Part shown: positions 18,635 through 28,181 of the stretch, piece after piece | Position numbering within the stretch: the stretch's first letter is position 1 | Layout: each line of letters starts with the position of its first letter | NCBI GenBank assembly: GCA_025463055.1 | Contig: JAOAPV010000088.1 | Coordinates: 1 to 64,000, forward strand | From: Candidatus Acidiferrum typicum | GTDB taxonomy: Bacteria; Acidobacteriota; Terriglobia; Acidiferrales; UBA7541 | Length of the DNA: 64,000 nt | Direction: 5' to 3' | The notes under the pieces: model-generated | What the model was told of the DNA's origin: nothing | Seen by the model: only the letters and a program-made list of their open reading frames with translations | The model's database searches: none | Translations under genes and position numbers: made by a program

Positions 18635-20980
18635 ATGTCTGACGTACCGATGACAACGCTTGCGAAGGCCGGACGTTACGAAATTGTCGGCGAACTCGGC
18701 CGCGGCGCTATGGGTGTCGTTTACAAGGCGACTGACCCGGTCATCGGCCGCACTGTCGCGGTAAAAACTATTAAACTCAGCGCCGAAGGCACCGGCCTGA
18801 CTCGCCCGGAGCTTCTGATTCGCTTTCAAACCGAAGCTCGCGCCGCCGGCCTCCTGACCCACCCAAACATTGTCGTGGTTTTCGACGCCGGCGAAGAAGA
18901 CGGCCTGTACTACATCATCATGGAACTCGTCGAGGGCCGTAGTCTGCAGGCCCTACTCGACGACGGCCACTCGTTTCCGCTACCCCGCGTCCTCCGCATC
19001 ATGGAACAAGCCTGCAGTGGCCTGCAATTTGCCCACGAGCGCAACGTCGTGCATCGCGACATCAAGCCGGCCAACCTGATGCTCACTGGCGACGACACCG
19101 TCAAGGTCACTGACTTCGGTACCGCGAAAATCTTGCAATTCGGCACCGTGCAACAAACCGCGCACGTCATGGGCACGCCTAGCTACATGTCGCCGGAACA
19201 AGTGAAGGGCCGCGCGGTCGACGGACGCAGCGACATTTTCTCGCTCGGCGTCATGCTGTATGAGATGGTCGCGGGTGAAAAGCCCTTCCCTGGTCAAAAT
19301 ATCACGACCGTCATTTACAAGATCGTGAACGAAGAGCCGGTTCCACCTAAGCAAGTAAACCCTACCGTTCACCCTGGAATCAGCGCGGTGGTGATGCGGG
19401 CGCTGGCAAAAGACCCCGATACGCGCTACCAGAGTTGCCGCGAGATGCTCGAAGACCTGCGCAACTATCGCTCGCTCACCGCAACGCCCGGCAATCCTCA
19501 GTCGACGATGGCCATGAACTCCGAGGTGGTCAATTCCACCGTGGCACTGAACCCCGCGGGCCTGCGTGGAGTACAGAACGACGATACCGCTGGGATCAGT
19601 CGCTCTTTATCTGCCCGTGCCGTGCATCCGGGCCAGACGCCCGCTCTTCGCCGCACCGGAACCTTGCAGCCTGTTCCGGAGCCTAAGCCGAAGAAAAGTA
19701 TCTTCGGCACTATCTTCGTCGCGCTTCTTCTGCTCGGCGTTATCGGCTACTGCGCCAACAAGCTTCGTCCCATTTATGACGACGTGCTCCAACATCGGAA
19801 GAGCGCTGCGTCGGCAAGCACAGTTGTTGCGCCGCCTGTAACGGACCCTGCGTCTGCGCCGAACCCTGCGTCTGCGCCGAACCCTGCAGCAAGCACTGAA
19901 GGCAGTGATTCGCCCGCGAACAATGCGGACTCTGCATCCGCCGATCCGAAGCCGAACGAAGCAGTCGCGCCGGTTACGCCTCCCGTGGTCGACGTTAAGT
20001 CCACCCGCGCGGAAAGAGCTCCGATTAGGAAGCCCGAGCCCGTTCTCACCGCGAAAGCCGCCGAATACAAGGGACGCATCGAAGAAGCCATTTCCGAGCG
20101 TGGGCTGGACTCTCGCGCCAAAGTACAAGGGGTTGGCAATACGCTGACGCTTTCCGGAAAGCTGCGTCCTCCGGAACACGGTGCATTGCTCAAATTTCTC
20201 CGTGACGCACCTCCGGCCATCCACCTGATCGACCACATCGAATACGACGATGCGCCCGACACGTCGCCCAAAAGCGCAACTGCCAGCCCAAGCACCGGCG
20301 GCCATCCGGTTCCGGCCCAAGGGTTCGGCGCCATTCACGTCGTGACCGATGTTATTGGCGCCGCCGCAATGCTGCACGGGCCTTCGGGCCGCGTGGTCAG
20401 CCAGTGCCTGACACCGTGCAGCTTCAACAATCTCACTCCAGATCGCTACAGCCTGGAAGTAAAGAAGGATGGTTACCAGCCCATCCAGACTGCACTACAG
20501 GTGAAGCAAGGCGACGTCGCGGACCAAAAACTCTCGCTGGAATCCTTGGCCAAGGGCCTATACGTCGCCAGCGACCCACCGGGTGCCGACGTATTCATCA
20601 ACGGAGCGAAGCAGTCCGGCCAAACTCCCGTAAACCTTCCTCTCGCCGCCGGACAATACAATCTCGTCCTGCGCTTACAGGGCTATGATCTTTACGTTGG
20701 TAGCGTGCAGGTCAAAGAAAACGTCCAGACTCAGTTCCGCACCAAGCTCAACGAGCGCTCCATGACTCACGTTGCCTGGGCACAGGTAACAAGCGATCCC
20801 CGCAACGCTGAAATCTTCGTCGACGGAACTTCTACCGGCCGATTCACCCCTGCCCGCATCGAGGTCTCCGCAGGAACTCATATCATTACGCTCAAGCTGA
20901 CCGGCTATCGGCCAACCAAGCGTACCGTCTCTGCCAGCGAGGGTGGCACGGTGCCTGTCAACGAATCCCTGAGCAAGTAA
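18635..20980 (+). CDS. Transmembrane Ser/Thr protein kinase with BON-like and three PEGA domains
   Basis: ATG 18635 gives 781 residues; a GTG at 18557 would add 26. The N-terminal Hanks-type kinase has the glycine loop GELGRGAMGVVYKA, catalytic HRD at 140-142 (HRDIKPAN) and DFG at 160-162, followed by a linker and one membrane segment near 355-375. The outer part contains a Pro/Ala/Ser spacer, a BON-like segment (about 470-540) and three PEGA repeats (about 575-640, 641-705, 713-778) of the pattern DPPGADVFING. It is a receptor-like kinase whose outer part probably touches cell-wall or surface polymer. It lies next to the helical-repeat/PilZ gene. Confidence 0.92.
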   Translation: MSDVPMTTLAKAGRYEIVGELGRGAMGVVYKATDPVIGRTVAVKTIKLSAEGTGLTRPELLIRFQTEARAAGLLTHPNIVVVFDAGEEDGLYYIIMELVEGRSLQALLDDGHSFPLPRVLRIMEQACSGLQFAHERNVVHRDIKPANLMLTGDDTVKVTDFGTAKILQFGTVQQTAHVMGTPSYMSPEQVKGRAVDGRSDIFSLGVMLYEMVAGEKPFPGQNITTVIYKIVNEEPVPPKQVNPTVHPGISAVVMRALAKDPDTRYQSCREMLEDLRNYRSLTATPGNPQSTMAMNSEVVNSTVALNPAGLRGVQNDDTAGISRSLSARAVHPGQTPALRRTGTLQPVPEPKPKKSIFGTIFVALLLLGVIGYCANKLRPIYDDVLQHRKSAASASTVVAPPVTDPASAPNPASAPNPAASTEGSDSPANNADSASADPKPNEAVAPVTPPVVDVKSTRAERAPIRKPEPVLTAKAAEYKGRIEEAISERGLDSRAKVQGVGNTLTLSGKLRPPEHGALLKFLRDAPPAIHLIDHIEYDDAPDTSPKSATASPSTGGHPVPAQGFGAIHVVTDVIGAAAMLHGPSGRVVSQCLTPCSFNNLTPDRYSLEVKKDGYQPIQTALQVKQGDVADQKLSLESLAKGLYVASDPPGADVFINGAKQSGQTPVNLPLAAGQYNLVLRLQGYDLYVGSVQVKENVQTQFRTKLNERSMTHVAWAQVTSDPRNAEIFVDGTSTGRFTPARIEVSAGTHIITLKLTGYRPTKRTVSASEGGTVPVNESLSK
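19846..19888. repeat. Tandem 18-base repeat inside the kinase linker
   Basis: Two exact 18-base units (19846-19863, 19864-19881) and a partial third encode PASAPN repeats just outside the membrane segment. This is a flexible-spacer expansion, in frame. Confidence 0.9.
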
Positions 20981-21108
20981 CGGATCTCCCGGGCCCAGGC
21001 TACCCGTTTGGTTACGTTTTGTAACCGGCCTGACTCGTAGGTTTTAGTACTATAGATGGATCCCGTTGCAAACAAACGGCTTGGCAGAGGCGTCAGTGGG
21101 CAGAGAGC

Positions 21109-23832
21109 GTGCTCGTATTTCTTAGACCTAGCTTGCCTTTTTTCGGTCCAGTGATGGCAGGCCGCCACGACCAAGGAAAGAAGCACCGGCAACAAAGGAG
21201 ACTTTTGGCTTTACGCGCTGTACTTCCGGTCCCAAGCCCAAGGCGTGATTCGCGCCTCGAACTCGGTACGCCGATTCAACAAATTCAAGAGGTCGCTGCC
21301 CAACCCGCGAATTTTTTCCCGCCAGTCCCGCAAATGGAGCCGGTGTTCTTGGAGCTCACCCGCTCCCTCCGCGCGTTCCATCTGTTGCTTCGTTCCGCAC
21401 GCCTTTACGACCGGCAGCATCCTCGCCTTCTGCAGAGCCTTGATGGCGCCTATGAATCCCTGCGCTCCGTGGTTCACAACATGAACGGTCTCGAAATTCG
21501 CATGGAACGAAGCGGGCTTGTCGCTCCGAAACTCAGCGAAGCACCCCTCCCTGACGCGCGCGGCGATCTGTACGCCCTTACCAAGGACTTGCAGCGCGCG
21601 GGTGTCTACAATTTCGCTTTTGCTCCTAAATTCCATGTAGGCGAACTGGACACGCTGGCGCAACTTGCCAAAGCGTCATTGTCAAAATCAGGGCAACCTA
21701 CCAAGCAAGCAGCGCTGGCTTGGTGGCCGGCGAAGCTCAGGGAGCATCGCGTGGAAGGCATTGCCGTAAATGCGGAGGCCGAGCGTAAGGTCGATACCGT
21801 ACTGGCCAGCCTAATTGCTGCCTTGGTAGCTTACGGCGGACACTCGCCACGCGAGGCCCTCGATGCGCCGATCCAGATCCCGGAAATCGACGATCTGATC
21901 GCAACCCTGCGGCTGCTCGCCCGCCTGACCCCACCCCTCGAATCGGCCCGAAACATCTCCCCCGAAGAAGGCGCTCGCGCTATCCATGGCGCCATGGAAG
22001 AAGCCAGCCGCGAAACCGTTCGCTTATTGCTGAGTTCCGTCACGCAATATCCTCCGCGCGATGGCGAGCGCCCGCAGCCCTATTTGCTTCGCTTGTCGGA
22101 AGCCTTACTATTCGAGTTTCTCGGCTCTGAGTTTTCCGCCGGAAAGCTTACCGCTCCCGGCGTACGTCCCATGTTCCAACGCCTCGCGGAAGTGCTTGTC
22201 ACGTCGGGCGGTTACACCGGACCGCACGCCTCCGCGCACTTATCGTCGTTTGCCTCCACGTGGGCCACCGAAACGCATCGCGAAAAACTGATTGAGAAAT
22301 TCTGGCTCGAGCTTCCGCCGCGCGAAAAATCCGCTGTATTGCGCGGCTCGGACGTTTGGTGCGTGCCGATCGTTGCCCTCAAGCAAAGCCTCGGCCAGCT
22401 CGCAGCTTCTGGCGCTGATGCGCCGCGCCGCGAAGCCCGCAACATTCTGCTGAATTACGCCCGCCGCGTCGACAGTGAGGATGCTGCCGTCAGGCGCATA
22501 ATCTCTGCTGGCCTTAACGAACTTGCCGCCATCATAGAATCACTCTGGTCCAATCAGGTTCCCGGCGATCTGAGCCGAGGCACGCTCAAGGCTCTCGAGA
22601 AGGAGACCAAGCCGGAAACAGCCGCTCTGCTCGCCGCTTTCCTGGAAAATTTGGGGCGCGTCGCGGTTATTCGCGGCGACTACGCAGGCTTTGAATCCAT
22701 TCTCAACGCCCTAGAAAAAGAACCCCATGATGTCGCCCACGATCATATTTCCGCGCTGGCGCATCGGCTCGTAGCGCAAGACCGTTGGCTTCTCCTGGTG
22801 GACGCATCGCTCTCCAATCGCGCTCTCGATCCTGTTCTCCCGCGACTTCTGCAACGCGATCCGGAGCGCCTCCTCGATCGTTTGACTTTGCTTCTCACGG
22901 AGCCGCGCGGCTCCGAGTTTCTGCCCGCTATGTCCCGCCTCGTACGCACCATCGGAGTGCCGGTTCTGAATTTGCTGGAGACGCGTTTGTACGAAGCGCG
23001 CCGCCAGCGTGTCAGCGCGGCCATCAAGATTCTTGCTGCCGCCGATGCTGATCGTCTGCTACGCGGCCTCGCACGTGCTCTGGCCAGTTGGGAGTGGAAC
23101 CTTCAGGACCTCGCAGTCAGCGAGCTAGCTCGCCCAGCCAATGCGGCATGCGCGCAAAGCGCTGCCTTCGTTTTCTCCGCCATCCTTGCCGACGCGCACC
23201 CTCTCGTTGTGCCCATGATGATCGACCACATCGGCCTTGCTCAGGAAACCGCCGCCGTTCCGCAACTCATGGAAATCGCAGCAGGTGAACACGACGTCGT
23301 TCGCGAACAATTCGTTCGCATCAAGGCCATTGAAGCCCTCGGCCGCATGCGTGCTAAAGACGCTGCCGAGCTCCTTCGCACCCTGGCCAGCCGCCGCGAC
23401 GGCCTTACCTATGTCGAGCCCTCGGGCCTCCGCGCAGCTGCGGAAGATGCGCTCGCGATGCTTGAGGACCGGCCCACATCTGCTCGTGCTCGCGCCGCAT
23501 TCGGCGCGGTCGGCAACTCCAATTTCGTCGTCCCGCGCCGTTACGCCCGCGTTCCGCTTGAATCTCCTCTTCGAGCGCAAATCGATGGAGCCCAAGCGGG
23601 CTTGGCGCGCGTGAGGACCATCAGTCTTGGTGGCGCATATCTCGAATCCCCCAAAAAACTGAACGTGGGTGACTCCATTAAGCTGGAAGTCCGCTCGGGC
23701 ATGCGCAAGATCCATTTCACGGCCGTCGTCCGCAACATCGGTGCGGAAGGGAATGGCGTCGAATTCGTGCACATGAAAGACGAAGACCGCGAAAAACTCC
23801 GCAAATTAGTCCAGCGCCACCTTCAACTGTAA
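21109..23832 (+). CDS. Large helical-repeat protein with C-terminal PilZ domain
   Basis: Up to 907 residues from the GTG at 21109; ATG at 21154 or 21334 are alternatives, and the recognisable part begins near MEPVFLELTRSL. Residues about 80-770 are almost all helical with HEAT-like units (for example VRIKAIEALGRMRAKDAAEL). From about 805 a PilZ domain begins: RRYAR fits the RxxxR c-di-GMP motif, but the second motif reads TISLGG instead of D/NxSxxG. No signal peptide or membrane segment is evident. It could be a c-di-GMP responsive scaffold or regulator for motility, surface or secretion functions. It follows the PEGA kinase by about 130 bases. Confidence 0.8.
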   Translation: MLVFLRPSLPFFGPVMAGRHDQGKKHRQQRRLLALRAVLPVPSPRRDSRLELGTPIQQIQEVAAQPANFFPPVPQMEPVFLELTRSLRAFHLLLRSARLYDRQHPRLLQSLDGAYESLRSVVHNMNGLEIRMERSGLVAPKLSEAPLPDARGDLYALTKDLQRAGVYNFAFAPKFHVGELDTLAQLAKASLSKSGQPTKQAALAWWPAKLREHRVEGIAVNAEAERKVDTVLASLIAALVAYGGHSPREALDAPIQIPEIDDLIATLRLLARLTPPLESARNISPEEGARAIHGAMEEASRETVRLLLSSVTQYPPRDGERPQPYLLRLSEALLFEFLGSEFSAGKLTAPGVRPMFQRLAEVLVTSGGYTGPHASAHLSSFASTWATETHREKLIEKFWLELPPREKSAVLRGSDVWCVPIVALKQSLGQLAASGADAPRREARNILLNYARRVDSEDAAVRRIISAGLNELAAIIESLWSNQVPGDLSRGTLKALEKETKPETAALLAAFLENLGRVAVIRGDYAGFESILNALEKEPHDVAHDHISALAHRLVAQDRWLLLVDASLSNRALDPVLPRLLQRDPERLLDRLTLLLTEPRGSEFLPAMSRLVRTIGVPVLNLLETRLYEARRQRVSAAIKILAAADADRLLRGLARALASWEWNLQDLAVSELARPANAACAQSAAFVFSAILADAHPLVVPMMIDHIGLAQETAAVPQLMEIAAGEHDVVREQFVRIKAIEALGRMRAKDAAELLRTLASRRDGLTYVEPSGLRAAAEDALAMLEDRPTSARARAAFGAVGNSNFVVPRRYARVPLESPLRAQIDGAQAGLARVRTISLGGAYLESPKKLNVGDSIKLEVRSGMRKIHFTAVVRNIGAEGNGVEFVHMKDEDREKLRKLVQRHLQL

Positions 23833-23977
23833 TCGCTTGCCACCGTCGCTCCCGCCACCGGTCGGCCCAGCCGAGCGGCAAGATTACTCACCCGTCTCAG
23901 CAGCCAAGTTTTCGATTGAAAGCATTTGTTTATTGCAGTAAAAGCCCTATATCCAATTATTTTGGTCGACGAGTATG

Positions 23978-24009
23978 GCGGGAAACTCCGCCACCGCTAG
24001 GGGTAGCGG
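23978..24009 (+). other. Two adjacent hairpins in the leader of TonB-dependent receptor 1
   Basis: GGCGG-GAAACT-CCGCC (23978-23993) is followed directly by CCGCTA-GGG-TAGCGG (23995-24009), ending about 30 bases before a strong AGGAGG. They lie in the probable 5' untranslated region and could affect mRNA stability or translation. I do not recognise a known riboswitch class. Confidence 0.5.
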
Positions 24010-24051
24010 AAAGTGCTTCGAAGACTCACCGGGTTTCAACTAGGAGGCAAC

Positions 24052-27000
24052 ATGCGACGCAGGCTGGGTGTGTGCGCGATTATCTTTTGTGTGCTGGTTC
24101 TGACCTTCGCTGTCGGCGGCGCCGCGCAGGTCAATACTGCCACGCTGTCCGGGACCGTTACCGACCCGCAAGGCTTGGCCGTACGCGGAGCCAAAGTCAC
24201 GGTGACTAACGCGGCCACCGGCGCCGCACGCAGCATCGTGGTCGACGATGAAGGCCGCTACAGCTTGATTGGCCTTCCTCCCGGCGAGTACAAAATGTCT
24301 GTCGATGGTGGCGCCAACTTCGGCGTCTTCCAAAACGACTCAATTGTTGTGACCGTCGGCGAAGAAGCCACCTTTAATCCTCGCCTCGATCTGAAAGGCA
24401 TGACGCAAACCGTTACAGTCACCTCAGAAATCGCCCCCATCGAGACTTCCAAAACCGAAGTCTCGCAAACCGTCGACCAGCGCCGCATCGAAAATCTTCC
24501 CATCAACGGGCGTGGCTATATCAATTTCACTCTGACTAACTCGCAGACCACCCGCGACGTCTCCCCCACAATCGGTCCCGCTCCCAACAGTGGCCTCAAC
24601 ATTAACGGCGCTCGCGCCCGCTCCAACATGGTTAGTGTCGACGGTGCCGATGCCGTGGACAACTCGGTCAATGGCATACGGGCCACCGTTTCCCAGGAAG
24701 CCGTGCAGGAATTTCAATTGATCCTTAGCAATTACAACGCGGAGTACGGCCGCGCCACCGGTGGCGTCATCAACATCGTCACCAAGAGCGGCGCCAACGA
24801 GATCCATGGCGATATATTCGGCTACTTCCGCAACAAAGCCTTCCAGGCCCGCAATGCTTTCTCTGGTCAGATCGATCCCAACACCGGCGTTCTCAATCCC
24901 GTGAAGCAAGCCTACACGCGAACGCAGTCCGGCTTCACCCTTGGCGGCCCGCTCAAGAAAGACAAAACCTTTTACTTCCTCTCCTATGAATATACGCAAC
25001 GCGAAGAAAGCGGCTTCTCCAGCATCGGCGTCAACAATTTCGGCCTCGTCAATGTCAACGTTCCCACATCCGCTGGCCCACTCACTGTTCAATTGACCGG
25101 TCCGCAAGCAACGGCCGTCAACAGCTTGTTCGCTACCGGTAGCCCCGCTTTGCAACAGCTCGCCGGTCAATACGCCGTTTTTATGGGCTCGGCCTCCAAC
25201 GTGGCTCTCAATAAAGTGGATTTCGGTGCAGTTGCGAACTCGTTGTCCGGGGGAACGCTCAATCCGGGCCCCGGTGCGCAGTTCCCGGTCCCGGTCGCGT
25301 GCCCACTTGGCCAGACGGTGAACGCCGTGGTCTGCAACGGATTCGCTGGCATCGGACCTGGACGTTCTGTTGTTCCCGCGGGGATAGCGCCATTGCCTGC
25401 ATCCTTCGTCGGGCTGAATTCGATACGCGGCAATTATCCAATCTCCGAAAAGACCAGCTTGTGGTCCGCTCGAATCGACCAGCGCTGGAGTGATCGCAAC
25501 AACTCCTTCCTTCGCGTAGGGATTTCGCCATCGCTCGTCACTGGCCAGCCTTCCACGTCCCAAAACCAGGTCTTCGGCCAAAACGCCGGTTCGCGCACCG
25601 GCCTCACCCAATCCCGCGACCTCAACGCCACGTTTCAGCACGACACGATCGTCACCCCGCGCGATTTCAACGAATTTCGTTTCCAGTTCGCGCGCCGCGG
25701 TCTGCACTTCGGCTTCTCGGAACTTCCCGGCGGCAGCAACATTGGCGTGAACATTCCCGGTTACGCCTACTTCGGTCGCGAGCCTTATTCCACTGTGGAT
25801 CGCATCGAGCGCCGCACGGAATTCACCGACCAGGTCACCATCATCCGCGGCAAACACACCTTTAAGTTTGGAGGAGACTACAACCTCGTGCAGCTCCGCT
25901 CCTCCAAAGCGCAAATTTTCGAGCTCGATTTCGGCGGCGACGTAAACTTCGGCGGCTTGGCCGCTTCGACGTTTGGTTTCCCCAATGTGGTACCGGGCAC
26001 GGGCATCGCTCTTCCCGGCACCACCGGCTTGCAATCCTATGGCTTGGGCATTCCCACTACCTACATCCAGGGCATCGGCAATTCCAATCAGCCCTTCGAC
26101 AACATTCCGATCGGCTTTTTCGGGCAGGATAGTTGGAAGGTCAACCGCAAACTCACTCTGAACTATGGCCTGCGCTACGACGTGGAAATCAGCCCGCTCT
26201 TCTCTCCAGCAACGGCCATCAACGCCGCAGCCGAACAAGCTCTCGGCGTCGTCGAAGGCATTCCCCGGGACTACAATAACGTCGCGCCACGATTCGGCCT
26301 GGCCTTCGATCCTTTCGGTAACGGCAAGACTGTAATTCGCGCCGGCTACGGCCTTTTCTACGATCACCCGCTGCTTGCCACTGCCTTTGACTCCGTCACT
26401 GCGGACGGCGGCCGTTCCGTGCAGCTTCTCAGTGCCGGTGGAGTCGCCTCTGCCTGCGGACTCGTTCCCGCGGCAGGCGCGCCTCCGGGGTACGCCACCT
26501 GCGGCGCTGGAAAGGACGCACCCACCAACCTCAACGGCTCTGCAATTTTTCAGGGCGTTCTCAACGCACTGCCCAACATGTTCTATCTTCCCAGTCAGCA
26601 GCGCTTCGATCCGCTCGCTTCCGGTTCGCTCTTCGCCAACCAAAACTATCTGACTGCCGGTTTTCCGCTGCCCATTCTGCCCTTTACGCTTCCCATCGCC
26701 CGCAATTTCCAATACGGGTATGCCGAGCAGGGCAATCTCACTGTCGAACGTGAAATCGCCGGCTCCTGGAAATTCAGCCTCGGCTATCAATATACCCGCG
26801 GACTGCACCTGCATCGGCCGGTCGACGTCAATTCCACCAATCCCCAGCTTCTTGCGCAAAACGCTTTCAATGCCGGTGCCGCTGGAATCAGCGTCTCGAA
26901 TCCCGTGACCGTCGCCGTTCCCTCCAGCGACATCGCTCCCGGCCCAGGAAACTGCGGACTGCATTTGATTGCTCCGCAAGCGTTAGGCGTCCTTAACACC

Positions 27001-27957
27001 TGCCCAGGCCCGCTCGCCGCGCTCAACGGCCAGTTCGTAGGCACGCCTGCTTTCTTCAACTTCTTCCGCCCCTCTGGCCCCAATCCTTCGTTCGCAGGAT
27101 TAGCTGGCGGCTACGCGAATCAAGTAGCTCTCGCCAAAATCGCTGGCTATCCCGCCGGCTTTGGTGTCCCCGTTCCTTTCAACAGCGTCGACGCTCAGAG
27201 CTCTGACGGCAACTCCTGGTACAACGCCCTGACCTTCAATCTCACTAAGCGCTTCTCGCATTCTTTCGAGATGCTTTCCAGCTACACTTACTCCCACTCG
27301 ATCGACGACTCCACCGACTTGCAATCGCCCCTCGAGCCGCAGGACTCTCGCTTCCCATTCCTCGAGCGCTCCAATTCCGTCAATGACCAGCGCCATCGTT
27401 GGGTGACCAGCGCCGTCTTCCAGAGCCCGCAAGGCAAAGGCGGCGACGGCTTAGCAAAGCGTTTCCTGGGCGGTTTCACCGTAGCGCCCATAATCGAGCT
27501 TGCTTCCGGTCGCCCCTACAACGTAATCACTGGCACGGACACTCGCCTCGACCTTGGCGCTTCGCAAGCGCGCCCGTCAGTCGGTGGCGCCACTACTTCG
27601 CCGTTCATTCCCGGGGTCACCTTCGGCGTAGCCGGCACCTGCCTCGCCAACAACGGCTCCGTGTTCACGGTTCCCGGCGTGAGTCCGCCAGCAGGCTGCG
27701 ACGGCAATCTCGGCCGCAACGCCTTCAGGTCGCCTGGCTTCTTTCAGGTCGACCTCCGCGTCTCCAAAGCGATTCCGATCGGCGAGCGTCTGCACTTCGA
27801 CCTGATCGCCGACGGCTTCAACCTTTTCAATCGCCTCAACGTACTCTCCGTCAACCAACTCTGCGACCCCACAGCCGGCACCACCTGCTCAGCAGGCCAA
27901 CCCAGCGCGTCCTATGACGCCCGCCAATTCCAATTCGCCCTAAAACTAGCCTGGTAA
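24052..27957 (+). CDS. Oar-like TonB-dependent outer-membrane receptor 1
   Basis: ATG 24052, five bases after AGGAGG, gives 1301 residues. The signal peptide (VCAIIFCVLVLTFAVGGAAA-like) ends near residue 25, then a carboxypeptidase-regulatory-like beta domain (TLSGTVTDPQGLAVRGAKV...) to about 110, a plug domain (NLPINGRGY; INIVTKSGANEIHG) and a long 22-strand barrel ending in the aromatic tail FALKLAW. This receptor type, common in Acidobacteriota, imports large or complex ligands with TonB energy. No partner genes for a specific ligand are beside it, so the substrate is unknown. Flanks: PilZ gene upstream and a REP-like element downstream. Confidence 0.93.
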   Translation: MRRRLGVCAIIFCVLVLTFAVGGAAQVNTATLSGTVTDPQGLAVRGAKVTVTNAATGAARSIVVDDEGRYSLIGLPPGEYKMSVDGGANFGVFQNDSIVVTVGEEATFNPRLDLKGMTQTVTVTSEIAPIETSKTEVSQTVDQRRIENLPINGRGYINFTLTNSQTTRDVSPTIGPAPNSGLNINGARARSNMVSVDGADAVDNSVNGIRATVSQEAVQEFQLILSNYNAEYGRATGGVINIVTKSGANEIHGDIFGYFRNKAFQARNAFSGQIDPNTGVLNPVKQAYTRTQSGFTLGGPLKKDKTFYFLSYEYTQREESGFSSIGVNNFGLVNVNVPTSAGPLTVQLTGPQATAVNSLFATGSPALQQLAGQYAVFMGSASNVALNKVDFGAVANSLSGGTLNPGPGAQFPVPVACPLGQTVNAVVCNGFAGIGPGRSVVPAGIAPLPASFVGLNSIRGNYPISEKTSLWSARIDQRWSDRNNSFLRVGISPSLVTGQPSTSQNQVFGQNAGSRTGLTQSRDLNATFQHDTIVTPRDFNEFRFQFARRGLHFGFSELPGGSNIGVNIPGYAYFGREPYSTVDRIERRTEFTDQVTIIRGKHTFKFGGDYNLVQLRSSKAQIFELDFGGDVNFGGLAASTFGFPNVVPGTGIALPGTTGLQSYGLGIPTTYIQGIGNSNQPFDNIPIGFFGQDSWKVNRKLTLNYGLRYDVEISPLFSPATAINAAAEQALGVVEGIPRDYNNVAPRFGLAFDPFGNGKTVIRAGYGLFYDHPLLATAFDSVTADGGRSVQLLSAGGVASACGLVPAAGAPPGYATCGAGKDAPTNLNGSAIFQGVLNALPNMFYLPSQQRFDPLASGSLFANQNYLTAGFPLPILPFTLPIARNFQYGYAEQGNLTVEREIAGSWKFSLGYQYTRGLHLHRPVDVNSTNPQLLAQNAFNAGAAGISVSNPVTVAVPSSDIAPGPGNCGLHLIAPQALGVLNTCPGPLAALNGQFVGTPAFFNFFRPSGPNPSFAGLAGGYANQVALAKIAGYPAGFGVPVPFNSVDAQSSDGNSWYNALTFNLTKRFSHSFEMLSSYTYSHSIDDSTDLQSPLEPQDSRFPFLERSNSVNDQRHRWVTSAVFQSPQGKGGDGLAKRFLGGFTVAPIIELASGRPYNVITGTDTRLDLGASQARPSVGGATTSPFIPGVTFGVAGTCLANNGSVFTVPGVSPPAGCDGNLGRNAFRSPGFFQVDLRVSKAIPIGERLHFDLIADGFNLFNRLNVLSVNQLCDPTAGTTCSAGQPSASYDARQFQFALKLAW

Positions 27958-27968
27958 TTTCCAGCACC

Positions 27969-28120
27969 GTAGGGGCGCAGCACTGCTACGCCCCAGCTAG
28001 CCAAGACGTCAGCCTTGAATTCTCTTTCCCGTCTTCTTTTTTCCTGCCGGCGTCCCCCGGTCAATTCTTTGCGCGCGAATCTGTAGCGCAGGGCAGAGTC
28101 CGCGCAGCCCTGCGGCTTTT
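27969..28120. repeat. Dispersed REP-like element, copy A
   Basis: Two conserved boxes with hairpins: GGGGCG/CGCCCC arms at 27972-27977 and 27989-27994, and CGCAGGGC/GCCCTGCG arms at 28087-28094 and 28107-28114 followed by GCTTTT. The second box is nearly identical (about 38 of 40 bases) to one at 63302-63341. It lies between the receptor stop and rmuC and could stop transcription weakly. Confidence 0.75.
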
Positions 28121-28181
28121 GACTTTTCCATCCCCCTACGTGTGTGGTGAATTCGCTACCGTCCGAGTAAAGTAGTAACCC

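Noticed and set aside
23970-24047. Known riboswitch (c-di-GMP type) in the receptor 1 leader
   Set aside because: The hairpins and a GGGTAGCGG word are suggestive, but the conserved core sequences and long-range pairing of that class are missing.
24424-26979. 851-codon open frame on the minus strand inside TonB receptor 1
   Set aside because: It mirrors the codon structure of the receptor gene; the product is low-complexity, rich in Gly, Ala, Val and Glu, and matches no family, whereas the plus frame has a signal peptide, plug and barrel.
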